The notes beneath the pieces were generated by a model. The model did not search any database. It was given only the letters and a program-made list of their open reading frames with translations, and was not told where the DNA came from. From Epiperipatus broadwayi (Eukaryota; Onychophora; Udeonychophora; Euonychophora; Peripatidae): a stretch of 64,000 nt of DNA. A program made the position numbers and the translations under genes. The stretch is taken from NCBI GenBank assembly GCA_028023455.1, contig JAQFVV010000014.1, positions 4,890,280-4,954,279 of the forward strand. The letters run 5' to 3'. Positions within the stretch are counted from its first letter, which is position 1, and each line of letters opens with the position of its first letter. Positions 33,347-46,000 of this stretch are shown here, piece after piece.

Positions 33347-35102
33347 TATAACGAAAATGGTTATTCGTACGGTTGCTTAATTATTTGTGTATTCAATTAT
33401 ATTTACTTTGATTATTTTATTCTATATTATACTTATTTATTATATTTTAATTCTTTCCATAACTTATATTTCTATCCATTTATTGTTTCAACTTAGATTC
33501 TTTATTATCTTATTTATTATTTTAACCAACGCTGTTACAATACAAGCAGAGAGCTAATACAGATACAAACTTAATTTCATATCTATACCCTTGATCGAAC
33601 CACAAGGCAATATGTACATATTATCTTGGCGTTATTTTTCCCGACCAAGATACCCTCGGCTGCTGAACAAAGCAAACTATTTCAAAGAAACTTAACAAAT
33701 GTCCAGCGCTTGCTATTTATTTTTTAGAATTGGGATTTCACACGAACAAGCAGAACATGAATATCTTAAACAAATCAGTATGCCCCTTTAATCACTACTT
33801 ACAGTTTCCCTCCTGTCGTAGCTTGGTGATAGGAGAATAAAGCAAGGACATGAAATTTAATGACAAATATGTTTAATAATAATATTCACACTTTATATAA
33901 AAAATTACATTATAATAATAATAATAAACACACACTTATAAAATACATGGCTATAATAAACATATGAAAATAGATCAGATATTAAAGTTCTTAAAGTCCT
34001 GTTGATAGAGTTCTATTTTATCGAATCATTAATTTTATATTTAGTTATAAATAGTAGATAAATGGAAATGCATGCATGCTTTTACCTAGGCTTTGTTGTA
34101 ATTGTCCCATGGGTATTTCTTCCGAGCGCTCTTGATTAACTTCCTCAGTTTGTGGGGTTATTTCGTTCCAGTTTTGCTTGTTGATTCCTTAGGTTCTCCA
34201 TTAACTTCCTCCATTTGTGGGGTTATTTTCATCCAGTTTGCTGGTTGATTCTTTAGGTTGAGTTTCAATTGACAGCTACAGAAGTGGCGGTCTGTCTAGC
34301 AGGTCAGGCAAAGATCTTACATTGTGAGTCAGTGATGAGACGGCTCGAATCCGAACCCACGTCCCTTTAATGCCACTAGCCACGCCCTTCTTCCATTTTC
34401 TTTTTAGCTGTTGCTTCTCTAAAGTCTCTACTAGCAATGCCAGACAATACTTGTCATTTTCTTAATCTCTTTCTTTGTTCGTTGTTTTTAAAATTTTTAA
34501 TTAAGACTTAGATTTCCAACCAATTCTTATCATTATGTTTCTTTATTTAATTAGTGGCTGGAATGTAAGTCCCAATTAATTTAACAGATCAGGCAAAGAT
34601 CTTCCATTGATAACATTTCTTTGTCCGTGGAATTTAATTTGTCCAACAGACTTTCACACCTACAGACATATTGTTTCTTTTTATATATCACATATTACAT
34701 TTATTTTATTTAAAGTTTACAATTCATTAATTTTTTCTTTCATATTTACGTTTTACATTTATTTTAATTTGTTATAATATATTTTTTAAAAGAGAGAAGA
34801 AACGCTTTTTTTTTTTTATGCATCCACTTCCCCTCTCCCACAATAAACAAAAATAATTTCTAGCATTTGACTTATAAGAGAGAAAGAGACACATTTCTTT
34901 ATTTATGCAGCCCCCCTCCCCTTCTCTTACTATTACAAAATCCACAGTAATTTTGACATTAGAATTTCAATTTCTTTCTTTCCCTTCCTTCTTTTTTTTT
35001 TTTTTAAAAAAAAACTTATTAGCTAATTTATTTCACCTTCATTTCTTTCTAATTTTATTAATAACTATATATGTGTGTCGATGACTTTATGTGGTCGTCA
35101 CA
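33347..35102 (-). repeat. 5' LTR of the Gypsy-like element (about 1.75 kb)
   Basis: It runs on the minus strand from TGTGACGACC (35102) to TTTTCGTTATA (33347). The inner border is set by the primer-binding site. The outer border is set by the terminal TGTGACG and by the (AT)n that follows. It contains a 65-bp tandem duplication (34137-34262), two copies of the phrase CAGGCAAAGATCTT (34303 and 34588), and CT-rich runs. The outer border is inferred, because the matching end of the other LTR is in the gap. Confidence 0.6.
34137..34262. repeat. 65-bp tandem duplication inside the LTR
   Basis: TTAACTTCCTC...TTTGTGGGGTTATTT...GGTTGATTC/TGTTGATTC occurs twice, starting near 34137 and 34202. Confidence 0.85.
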
Positions 35103-35124
35103 ATATATATATATATATATATAT
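35103..35124. repeat. (AT)n run between two LTR-type elements
   Basis: It forms the joint flank of the Gypsy-like element on the left and the solo-LTR candidate on the right. Confidence 0.95.
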
Positions 35125-37232
35125 TGTAACGATATATAAATATGTCGTTACATTAATTTAAAATAAAAACTTAAAAGTTCGCAAATAAAAGTAAAAAACT
35201 AAACGCTAAAATTAAAACATTGTTAAACGTGTATACATTCGCACAGATGTTAAACTTTAAAAATATTTTTTTTTCATAAACAAAAAAAAAAAGGTATTTG
35301 AATGTATTTTTTTAAATAAAAAAATACAAGATTGAAATAAGTTAAAATAAAAACAGGTATTAATTAATTCCTGTAATCTATAAAAGGAAATGATTGTTTA
35401 TTAATTATCTAAAAGCTGTTTAATTAAAAAGTCAGATGGAAAGTTAGATAAGAGAAGAAAGAGATTTTAGCTTGACAAATGGAAGCACTAAGCCTTGGCC
35501 CGGACCATAACGAAAAAACAGATTAGTGACGTTTTGTTCAGTGAATCCTTGTGGATGATATAAAAAGAAAAAAATATTGAGTTGGGGAGCTTTTTCCAAC
35601 TTGATTTTGGTGGGTCTGGCGACAAGACGCACTTGTCGTCCTCACTCACTTATTTAAAAATGCAAAGACTGTGATACCAGGACAGAACCAGCAACTGCCA
35701 CCTCCAAAAACATCAGACCGGTCTTCCATGAAAGTCTGCGTGGGAATTGCCAACGGGAACAGGGACTTCTCTACCGTAAGCAATAGAACTGAACAATTGT
35801 TAAAATCATAACCTTAATTAAGAACTTTAAAGATTGCTAAGTAAACTTAAATTTTATAAAAAGGAACTTTTCTCTGACTTATGTGTCAACTAAATTGATA
35901 ATGTGATATTTTATATATGTGTGCGTTTGATAAAAAAAAAAAATCATTTCCATTTATTATTTATTGTATTGATATTTATTGTTTAAATTTTAAATGAGGT
36001 AATTTCAAGTTGTTTATAGACGCTTGCATGGATTCGTTTGCGGTTAATTATATTTTGGTTTTCATATTTGATCAGAATATATAGACATTCGATAAATAAT
36101 GATACCTTACGGTGAGTATCTAAAATGTATTTATTCGGATGTCTTTTAAGTTATTGGTGACAACGCAAGTATCTTATGGTGAATACTATTGGGTTACTTA
36201 TAAGTTTCCCTCTGCGATTGTCGGTATCAATAATTTTGTATTTTGATCGTTTATGTTTATTTTGAAATGTTTTTGACCGTGGAATCTGTGTAATCGATCT
36301 ATACCCAACATTTTTAAATAAATCTGTGCGAACGTATATAAATGTTAAAATTAAGTCGGGCGCGAATGGCTATATAGTTTTGTAAAGTTGTATTAAGGGA
36401 GGGTAATCTTAGGTTATTCATTTCGTAGTTGAATTGGTTCAATGGATTGGATATATTTGTGTAATTAGTAAATGTAGTATGAGATCCGCTACGGGCAGGA
36501 TTATAGATATACGCCACACACCCTCTGTTTGCCTATGGATGGGTTTGTAAGTCGGCAGAAGACCGCAGTCCATTCCTATGGAGTTTTTAGTTTATTGATC
36601 TACTTGCCCACAGATGTCACATTCCTGTTGGTGGAGAGTCAATGTCTTCTCTATTTCTACTTATTGTTCAGATGTACATTCCTGACAATATAGTATTTTG
36701 TGTTGTCGTATCATGCTACATTGAATACATGAATGTATCAGATGGATTGGCGCCAGTTGATTGCGAAATTTGTTGCCTAAGGTTAAATCAGGGAAGAATA
36801 TTTTCCTTTCAAATGCAGACCTATGTAGTCCATTCATACTCGACCCTCTAAATAAAATATTAAACATTATAGCAAGCTATTTTAAATGTAAAATTAAAAA
36901 TTAAGATAAAAATCTAAATGTTAAACTTATTCCTCGAGTTTAGAATGATTTTATATGTGCGTAAATAAATATTTTTCTGTGTTAATTTCTGGCAGTGGCT
37001 TTTATTATTTTATTCTTTTATATTTAAGATATAAGATTTATAGATTTTTATCTCGGCGTCTCCGCTGAGCTAGTGACAATGGGCTAACGATCTAAATATG
37101 TAAATAAAGTGGAATCCTAACAGCGCGTATCTGCCTACTTTATAAATTTTTCTAGGCTCAAATGCCTAGATGGCGCCCTTTGGTAGTGCGGTGCGGTGCG
37201 ATGCGATCTCCCACTTCGTTTGGATCGTTATA
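35125..37232 (+). mobile_element. Probable solo LTR of a related element family (2.1 kb)
   Basis: It starts TGTAACGATATATAAATATG and ends GGATCGTTATA, the same terminal style (TGTRACG...CGTTATA) as the neighbouring Gypsy-like LTR. It is flanked by (AT)n on both sides, and the base composition inside is clearly less AT-rich than outside. No internal region or primer-binding site follows at 37233, so it would be a solo LTR left by recombination. The two LTR sequences are otherwise not alike. Short open frames inside (36314-36517 and 36661-36867 minus, 36642-36851 plus) have no recognisable motif. A GTGCGGTGCGGTGCGATGCG run lies near 37186. Alternatively it is an unrelated repeat of unknown class. 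Confidence 0.5.
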
Positions 37233-38562
37233 ATATATATATTAATATTGGATTTTAATGATTATATATTAAAAGAAATGTGTAATCTTATATATAGAAA
37301 ACTTGCGGATGGTATGGGTTATGGAAAGTATTGTGTCAAAAATTCTGAGGAAGTACTAAAAAGTTTGAATACAGTTAAATTAAATAGAAATGGTAATGTA
37401 GCATCATTTGATATAGAAAAAATGTATCAAAAGAATGGATACAAATAATAGAAAAAGTTTTAATCATGATTAATGAGACATTATATGTTAAATATAATAA
37501 TGAATTTTGGAGTATTGATAAAGGATGGATAATGGGCTGTTCAATAAGTGGAATAATGGCATCAACTATGGTTGATTGGATTGAGCAGAAAATAATTGAT
37601 AGGTATATCGTAAATGGAGAAATTATAAAGTATTTTAGGTATGTGGATGATATTTTAGTTGTAGGAAATGGAAGAAGCATAATGAAAGCTTTTAATGAGC
37701 TTAATAAAAATATGTTTAATATTAAATTTACTATAGAAAATAATGAAGAAGGAATAAAATATTTAGATTTATTAATAAAAAAGGATGAAAATGGAATGAT
37801 TAATATAAAGCACTACATAAAAAATAAAAATGTTAGAGGAATGATACATCCAGAATCTTATCAACCTTGGTGTCAAAAAATGGGGGTACTAATAGGGTTA
37901 AAAGAAAAAAATGATAGGCTTACATTAAATGATAAAGATGCAATGGAGCAAAAATTGAAAATCCAAGATGAATACATTGAATATGGATATAATAGTAAAG
38001 TTGTAAAAAAATATTTTAATAAATAAAAATAGGTATAAAAAAGTTAGCAATAAAATTGAAAGAAAAAAATAAGAAATGGATTTCTATTCCATATTCTAAG
38101 GATGTATATGAAATTCTAAATGATAGAAAAGAAAAAATAAATCTTAATATAGGTATTGGATGGAAAAATAGTAAATCTTTAAAAAAACTAGTAAGTAATT
38201 CTAAAATAAGGAATGATAAGAATGACAGGATAGGAATAATATATAAAATTATTTGTAAAATATGCAAGATGATATACATAGGTCAGTCAGCAAAAAGTAA
38301 AACAGAAAGGGGTAAAGAGCATGACAGAGCTATAAAAAAGAAAAGATATTAAATCAGGTCCATTTTGCCATTTTTTAGAAACAGGACACATTATGAATTG
38401 TGAAGAAAGTATTGAAGTCATCAAATATTGTAAAAATTATAAAGAAAGAAAAGTATATGAAACATTGTATATACATGAAAATAAAGAGAAATGTATAAAT
38501 TTAGTACAAGGGTTGGTTAAGTTAGGTGGAAAATGGTCATTAAATAAAAATTGGAAAATTTA
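37233..38562 (+). pseudogene. Penelope-like retroelement, 5'-truncated, RT plus GIY-YIG endonuclease
   Basis: The plus strand encodes most of a Penelope-like protein with several frame breaks. The first reading contains YCVKNSEEVLKSL and motif A SFDIEKMYQ (near 37405). The frame at 37466-38026 (186 aa) follows, with GWIMGCSISGIMAS (residues 20-33), YFRYVDDILVV with YVDD at 59-62, and IKYLDLLIKK. The frame at 38056-38352 continues with WISIPYSKDVYEIL, then the endonuclease GIIYKIICKICKMIYIG (GIY at 60-63, YIG at 74-76) and RGKEH. A last frame (about 38350-38562) reads SGPFCHFLETGHIMNCEESI and ends LNKNWKI before a stop. Frameshifts lie near 37430, 38030-38050 and 38345. The enzyme would nick target DNA and reverse-transcribe RNA from the nick. 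This copy starts at the (AT)n border of the solo LTR, so its 5' part is missing. Confidence 0.9.
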
Positions 38563-38627
38563 AAAACATCTTTCTTGTTAAGTTTGACCTGTATATGATA
38601 TGTAAATCACGTGAAAAATTTTTTTCA

Positions 38628-38680
38628 ATTGTTGTAACATCTTGATAAGGTTCATATTTTGAACGAAAATCGATTAGATA
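38628..38680 (+). ncRNA. Hammerhead-like hairpin in the Penelope-like 3' tail (decayed)
   Basis: CTTGATAAGGTTCATATTTT then GAACGAAAATCG lies 80 bp after the end of the GIY-YIG frame. It has the layout of core, GTTCA/TGAAC hairpin and GAAA, but the core is changed (TTGATAAG for CTGATGAG). It parallels the motif at 29514 behind the other Penelope-like remnant. Confidence 0.4.
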
Positions 38681-39119
38681 TTAATAAATTTATTATTTAT
38701 ATATTTTAAGTATTTAGTTGTCTATAAATTGAATATATTTAATTTTAAAGAATATATATATGTATATATAAGTTCTCTATTAGTCAAGTAATATTCTTCC
38801 AAATCTTTAAAAACATTGTATATTTAACACACAAAAAATCTCTTCACTTCTATCTCCTATTATACATTTTCAATGTAAAATTATTAAATTCATTACTCCT
38901 GATGCATTTTTTTTCTTAGCCAATTTTAATGAAATCTGAAACCATAAAAATGTACTCATATCTAAATGACATTTGGTAATGCATTTTACATGTTTTTAAT
39001 GTACTAATTTATTAACACTGATTATACAATCTGTCATTTTTTTTACACTAATGTTTCTTTCATCTCCACACTATCATTTCACAAAAGCAGCCATTTATAA
39101 ATAAGCACAGCCATTACAA
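38681..39119. other. Unassigned AT-rich sequence
   Basis: Nothing is recognised. Confidence 0.45.
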
Positions 39120-40260
39120 AAACAATAAAATAAACCATCCTAAAAATGAGTTTTACAATGATAATATAGATCAATCTATGAATCATAAATATATCCATAT
39201 AAAATTTTCTGAACACCATGCATAATTGCAGTTCTTCAACATATTCTGTTTTCTGTCAAATCCTTTCAAAACAAACAATCAACATTGCACTTCTACATAA
39301 AGTAAATCTTATGATGTAAATGGGGTGGTACTACTTGTTTCATAGAAACAAGCTTAAGTTCACCAAACACCTCCCTTTATGATGTTCTTATATTGCTCAT
39401 TCATTTTACATGTTAATTTAAAGAGGGTGTGATTTTATAATAATCAACTTTATTCCGAGTCTTATTACCATACAATAAATCGGATAAAATAACAGTTCTA
39501 TGTAGAGTTAATTTAGTTACAATAGTTATTTTCCTATGATAAAATACCATCTTTTAAATTATCAAAAGCAACAGCATGTTAGAATTTTTGCCTCACTTTA
39601 TCATTTAAATCCACTTTTCTATTTATAAAATTATCAAGATATTTAACTTGCTTTACATTCTCAAATGGATAATCATTCAAGTTAACAACTGATAATTTTT
39701 TTTCATCATTGAGTAGTAGAAAATTTGAGTTTTTTGAACATCAATCTCAAGTCTTTGTACATTTCATTCAAAATCTTGAGTACATTCTGTAGATGCTCTT
39801 TTGAACTAACAAAAATAGCAAAGTCATCAGCATATCCAGAATCCAATAAGATGAATCTCTTGTGTTCACTTTTAATTGATTCAAATTAAGAATTTCAACC
39901 AAACCTAAATTACATCTTGATTCCTATTTTATTAAACTGCATATAAAGTGTTTCCAATACTATTATCATGAAAACTGAAAAAATGTTGGAGCAAATAAAG
40001 ATCTTTGTTCAACACCAGTTTTAATCTCACATGCCTCAGATTTTCCACCATAATAACATTTTCCCTCTATTAAATATTTTGATCCAATCAATGAAAGTTT
40101 TATAAATTACTATTTTTGTTTCCAACAATTTTCTTGGATTTGTGAAAAATGTGATGTATATAGAGCTTTTTGATTTCTAAAATCATGCTGAATCTCTGAT
40201 AACTATTCATTTATATTTGAAAGCAATTTATTTTTCCCAAAAATATCTTTGCTTTAATGG
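39120..40260 (-). pseudogene. LINE RT remnant, copy 1 of a two-copy family
   Basis: The minus-strand reading, with stops, contains GYADDFAIFVSSKEHLQNVL (motif C; near 39845-39780), then the downstream FKYLDNFINRKVDLNDKV (near 39640-39590), and further in PTLFSIF-like remnants above 39950. The order RT, FKYLGxxIN, QHRL is that of LINE reverse transcriptases. By eye it parallels the copy at 53.4-55.1 kb over at least 1 kb, including the non-RT part near 39150. Both are in the same orientation. It has no intact frame. Confidence 0.75.
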
Positions 40261-41489
40261 ATAATGGTGATAATACTTTTTATTTCTATCACTTCATTGT
40301 GGCCTAGATGGATTGTGTTAAAAAGGCCATTTTAAACTGTATATTATAGATCATTTCCACTCCCATGATAAACAGAATGATCTCTAAATAGATCTGCCTA
40401 AATATACAATCTTTGCTGCTGAAATTCTTGATTCCAACCCAGTTCTAAACTGACTTATTAGTGATTATATTATCTCAGAAAAGATTATAGCTAAGAACTA
40501 CTAGCCTACTAAGATTTTCCCTGTCAATGATTTCTTAATTCTTGAGGGCTAAGATAAAAAAAAATGTAAAAAAGGAAATAGAGTCATGTTATGTGTATAA
40601 TTAAAATATGGAAATGCAATTGCAGAACCACACAATCCCATTGTCATAGTTAGTATAGGGAAGTGACTGACAGAATCAGAGCCACATGATGACTGAACCT
40701 AAGGTGCTGAAAAAGGAAAAAATATAGAAAAAACTGTCGTATCAATAACTATCTGGATTTTGATGTACTAACATTGTATCTTATTAGGCAGAATGAAGTT
40801 TACTTAGGCACTATTGTTATAGATGACTAATTTTTATATCTAAAGATCATTCCACCATTTACCACCTGCAAGACTGATTGATAACCTGAGCACAACATAA
40901 GATCTAATACTGACAAAAAGTAATTTGAAAATATATATCAAGCATGCATGATTTTTCACCCTTTTCACAATATTTAAAATGATAAAAATTATTTCCTACT
41001 TTGCATGAGAGAGATATGATGAAAGATATTGTGCTGTGAACATGGATATGGAGATATAGATGTAGGGCACTGTGGCTCAACCGAAGAGCAAAACTTGTTT
41101 ATGAATTACATGCATAGTGAGATATATATTGTACTATGGATAACTCCAACACCCCTACAATATATAGTACACAACATGAAGCCCAAACCTAATTCAAGCC
41201 CCATAATATTGGCATTATACATTAATTAATAATATCAGGTAATGTAATGGCACATAAAATGACAAACCAATAATCACAACCTAAGTTTGAAAGACCAATA
41301 TAAATAAACATTAAACCAAAGTTTAAACCCAGTTGGTCAAATGGACATGACAATTAACCATTACAACAATTAACATTAAATGTATTATGATAATAAACAC
41401 AAAAGAACAACATACAATAGATCAAAGAGTGAATACAATCAAGAAAAAAATACATATATATATTGTAACTGGACTCATACACCCTTTTA
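40261..41489. other. Unassigned AT-rich sequence
   Basis: The plus-strand frame 41029-41229 has no motif or splice context. Nothing else is seen. Confidence 0.4.
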
Positions 41490-41504
41490 TTACTTCAGTT
41501 GTAA

Positions 41505-41615
41505 CAATTTCCTGATGAGCATGTTGCAGGAAGGAATTATCGATTGGCATTCCCCAATGCAGAGGTTAACCCTCCCCCTACAACAATATTTCCTGCTCAT
41601 CAGAGGATGTAGCAT
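41505..41615. repeat. Imperfect inverted repeat with GC-rich spacer
   Basis: TTTCCTGATGAGCATGTTGC on the left and CCTGCTCATCAGAGG on the right are inverted copies of one motif. The spacer contains GGTTAACCCTCCCCC. It looks like the end of a dispersed repeat. No hammerhead can be folded from it. Confidence 0.55.
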
Positions 41616-41822
41616 CATAGAGACTGGAAGTATCTAGACATTTCTATGTTTGATTTTCCAAATGGTGGTTTAAATAAATGTCCATCAAACAAAGTATTTC
41701 ATTGACAGTCCATTGTGTTCCTTTGGCCTACTTCCAATAACATTTTAGATGGCTTAGAAAATGTAATCTGTTGAGAGTATAATAAAGTCCTTCTCTCAAC
41801 AGTTCTTTAACAGTTTACATCT

Positions 41823-42577
41823 TTAACCCTTAAACCACTAATTTTATTATTGGTTGTATCAGATAAAAATCAAATCTTTTAATTGGCCAACTCACAAACT
41901 GAAGACAAAGCCTATTGTTAAAACATATTCGCCTATAATATTAAATTCAACTCAGATATGTTTATAAAAAGTTTTTTACTAATTTTTCAGGTTATGAAGA
42001 GAACGAAAGTTCTTTCAAAAATAAATTGCTATTTATTTATTCTAAAATATTCACTTTCGGCAACGTAAAAGCTATAATATAAACAAAAAGATCGACTTTT
42101 ACGTTATAGAAAAGTAAATATTTCTTTTTACTAAATCTTCAACATTTTTACTAAAATCTTCAATATTTTTCGAAAATAATTTTGTTTTTTTAGTATATTT
42201 TTTAAAAAACTAGTTTAATTTCTTAAATTATATTTTTTTAATACTTAAAATTGGATTCAAAATGAAAATCTCAGCGTTTTTCTTTATTTTCTTTGATCAG
42301 GCAGTTTCTTTGTTCTTTCCAGCCAATCAGAATGTCTTTTTCGGCTGAGAGCTTGCTAAGAACCAATCACAAATAATGTTCTTTCTTTGTTTAGGTTTAA
42401 ATGCGTTTTTTTTCTATTTTTTACTTGTAAAATAAATCGGAAAATGGCACCATCGTACAGAACTTTTAAAAACGCATTGAATACGTCTTTAACGAAAATT
42501 TTCGTATGAAAACGGGCTGAGTTAGAGTGATTTCAGATGTCGACGAGGAGCCTCGTCGGATGCGGGAAAAGGGTTAA
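41823..42577. mobile_element. piggyBac-like short transposon (747 bp between TTAA sites)
   Basis: Both ends are TTAA followed by CCCTT on the inside: left TTAACCCTTAAACCAC (41823) and right, read inward, TTAACCCTTTTCCCGC (42577). That gives 9 of 12 matching terminal bases after the TTAA. TTAA target duplication and CCC-starting ends are the hallmark of piggyBac elements. A perfect palindrome, CGACGAGG-AG-CCTCGTCG (42541-42558), lies just inside the right end, as is common in that superfamily. The right third is GC-richer and has two CCAAT boxes (GCCAATCAG near 42334 and ACCAATCAC near 42361), then an ATG near 42444 in good context. That ATG opens a 21-codon frame (MAPSYRTFKN...). This may be the promoter and start of a deleted transposase gene. 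No transposase remains. Confidence 0.6.
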
Positions 42578-42630
42578 TCATTTAATTAGTTCACAGAGAG
42601 AAGTGTGATATATTAAGAAAACAGAGAGAA

Positions 42631-43030
42631 TAATGAAGACAATTAATAGCACTGTATTTAATTCAGAGTTCCACTTAATTTTGATTTATAGTATTTTAGA
42701 TAGTAGTCACATGTAATGTGGTTTAATTTTTCTTGTATGTAGATATCCTTTACAGATATAATAATGAATATAACTAATAGCATTGTATTTAATTCAGAGT
42801 TCCACTTAATTTTGATTGGTAGTATTTTAGATAGTAGTCACATGTAATGTGGTTTAATTATTCTTGTATGTAGATATCCTTTACAGATATAATAATGAAT
42901 ATAACTGCTAGCATTTTATTTTTTAGCCAGTTAGAGTTATATGTAATAGCTCCGTATTTCTGACTCTTCTAGGTATACTTATTTGCATATTAGTAATATA
43001 AATCGTACAAGTAATCATGTTTAGTTTTTC
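42631..43030. repeat. 131-bp tandem duplication, two near-identical units plus a decayed third
   Basis: Units start at 42631 and 42762 (TAATGAA...AATAGCA.TGTATTTAATTCA) and are almost identical through TTTACAGATATAA. A third begins at 42893 and quickly diverges. The likeness of the first two means a recent duplication. Confidence 0.9.
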
Positions 43031-46000
43031 TTAATTCAAATATATCTGCAGATGAGAAGTCAATCCTTATTTAAAATGCCTTTTGATTATAGATTTTTTT
43101 TTATATTCATCATTAATGAAATGTATTTTTACATAATTCATTATAAGAAAGATATTCATTTTTTTTCTATTTCTATAAACAAGTATAAGTATAGAATAAA
43201 ATACCCTTTGATTATTGACATTTATGACATCTAGCATTTACAATTTATTATCAACAAAATGTATTTTTATGCAGCTATTTTTATTAATAATATTTTTTTT
43301 ATATTTATAATAAAGACATTTTGTTTGTCTTTTAAAAACACATATAATTTTAGTTTTAATAAACGTATTTTCATATAGCTACATTTATTCATAATTTTAG
43401 TTCAAGAAAGACATCTTGTGTTGTTTTATAAACGCATAAATATTGAATATCTTGTAAAATCATTACCTTCATTTTTATCCAGTTGTTTCCTTCATATCCA
43501 TGATGTGACCACATTAAAAAGGGGGCATTAATTTCAGTTGAATTGCATAATTTACTTTGTATGATGTTTATCCAGGCAAATCTTGGAGAAACATGGCTTG
43601 AGATGAAGCTGTTGGTTTAGCCTTCCATCGTTATAATTTCCTTAATAATGTTTTCCTTTTCCATTATTAACAGTGGTTCTTTAACTGCTCTTAATATCTT
43701 TTTAAAATTAAAATCTTTTTTCAAAATTCTTCTTTAACATCTACTTGAAAAATATCTCTTTGACAAAAATATCTCTTTGAAAAAACTTTTTAAAAATCTG
43801 CTCTGAACTTGCAACTTGACTATATATATTCTGATTCTTGGATTGATTAAGCAGCCTTTCCCACTGTACCTGGTTTGCTATCTTCTTAAGGATTGGACAA
43901 TCTACTTTTAGCGGGATAGATAACAGATTATAAGCATTAGTTCATGTTTTCCAATTTATTAAGACTGCCTCAAGCTAACATCGTTCCAAAAATTAAAAAT
44001 GTAATCTTTTTAATAAATGCCAGCTTTTATTTACATCGTAATTTAAAACTATAAAATCAATAATGATTTTCTTTTAACTATAAACTTTTTGCTTTATTTC
44101 TTTTTTAATTTGATCAAATCATGCTAGTCTTTTTTAAATGGGGGGGGGGTATTTTGAATATACACATGGAACAGTATATCTGTTTCAATATATATATATA
44201 TATATATTCACTAGAATAAAAATTACAAAATTTTAAAATATATATATAATATTAAAGTAGAGAAAAATGAAATGTTTCTTTTCTTATTTTTTAAACATGT
44301 TGTTTAAGTTAACACATAGCAAAGATGATGTCAATAATAAAGTAAAAAGGATATGTACAAACTGGCTTAATATAATATAAACAGTGAGTTTCTTTTTTCA
44401 AGAGGATAAAAAAAATCTATTGCTAGCAGAAAAATCTACCATTCCCTGCACAAAGGAGCTAAAAGAAAAGTTTGAAGACTAGTATTGGCCAATTTGGAGT
44501 TGTAATACTTTAAAAAAGAAACATTTTACAAAGATTCTAGAAAATGAGAAGAAACAAAGTTGTAAACAAAGTAAAGTGTTCGAACTTCTAAAACCACCAC
44601 TGAGTTCCCACTTTAGATTCCCAGATCTAAGTATAAAAGCATGCAATAGAAAAAGAAATATTGACATTGTTCCAATCAACTTAAACTACGAAAAACAAAT
44701 ATAAGTAATGACAAAAGTAAATATGCAGTGCTAAATGCAAGGAGAATGTCATGGAGGAAAGCTCATCATTGATTGCAGAACTAGGAATCATAAAGATTGA
44801 TATGGAATTGTCCTATCTCTCCATGCCTGGATTAATAAACATAGAACCAATTTGTCATGAATTCTCCTTTTTATTCTTCATTTCAAAATTCCAGTTCGAA
44901 GGCAAATAAAATCAACCTAACCAGCGGATGTTTAAATCTCCAGCTATGCATAAAGGAACCATCATGAATTGAATAGTGTCTATATGAACTAGAAAACCAA
45001 GTTATAAAGTTGATATCATCTACATTTATTTGTTTGTATGCTATATATCAATTTTATTTTCTTTATTTTAATATAGGGTCATATAGCTTTAATTTAAGAT
45101 TTGTGAAATAAAAATAAAAAGAAATTTTTTTATTCATAATATTACCTTGGACAAACAAAATCTATGAGGTATGCTCTTGATTATACAATAGTCTGATCAC
45201 TATAAATGGGACAAGGTAGGACGTTACCTAATACATATATAAATTCAACATTGATACATGTACAACACATACACTTTCTTTATTTGTTTATTCCAAAGTT
45301 TATGTTGCTTTTTATGTATGTATGTATATATATATATATATCTTTTTTGCATATCTTTTTAATTATTTATGCTATAAACTTATAACTCTCCTTCATCACG
45401 CATACATCGTACATAACAGGGGAGGAGGCTTTTAAACTATTATGGTGTTAAATAAGAGATAAAAAAGTAAATGAATACTGCATGCACTATGTATAGCAAT
45501 GTTGTATAGAATATGAAAATCATTCATGTTAATCAGGATGTCCAGTGACTATTCTTTATGGGATCAGGATTTGGGACATTGTATAAACCAAGCATAAATA
45601 AAGAATGACGATAAACATCTAAATGAGTTTCACTAATTTTGTTTTAAATTTTCTTATTCAAATACTAATCAATGTAAATAGGATTATTAAATTTATCTAA
45701 ATGTTAAATATGATTCTTTGGTTTATTTTTCTGTAGTTAAATTTTATTTAGTCATATCCTTCCACATATATTTACGATCATTACTTTTATGTATACAATA
45801 TGCCATATTCATTCCCATTAACAGACATACATTTATTTTACACATATTCAGACTCCTGTGATACAAATAAACCCTGAACCAGGGGATCAAACAACATATC
45901 CCTGGGTTTGTAATCCGGTTTAGCGGATATAAACTGCAATATGATAGAATCAGTAGTTAATTAAATCTTACTCTCCTCTCTTAGGTACGAGTTTAATGTG

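Larger units (their letters stand above)
30563..35102 (-). mobile_element. Gypsy-like LTR retrotransposon, minus strand, interrupted by an assembly gap
   Basis: Read on the minus strand the element has a 5' LTR (35102-33347), a primer-binding site (33344-33327), a gag-like frame (32935-31952), further internal sequence, a 500-N gap, and the outermost 45 bp of the 3' LTR (30607-30563). LTR ends are TGTGACG...CGTTATA. Both outer flanks are (AT)n runs (30547-30562 and 35103-35124), fitting insertion into a TA microsatellite. The 45 bp visible in both LTRs differ at three positions, all transitions. No protease, RT or integrase is visible; they could lie in the gap, or the element may be non-autonomous. 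Confidence 0.75.

Noticed and set aside
41505-41615. CTGATGAGCA on both strands as a hammerhead core
   Set aside because: The required GAAA and stem I partners are missing; it is an inverted repeat only.
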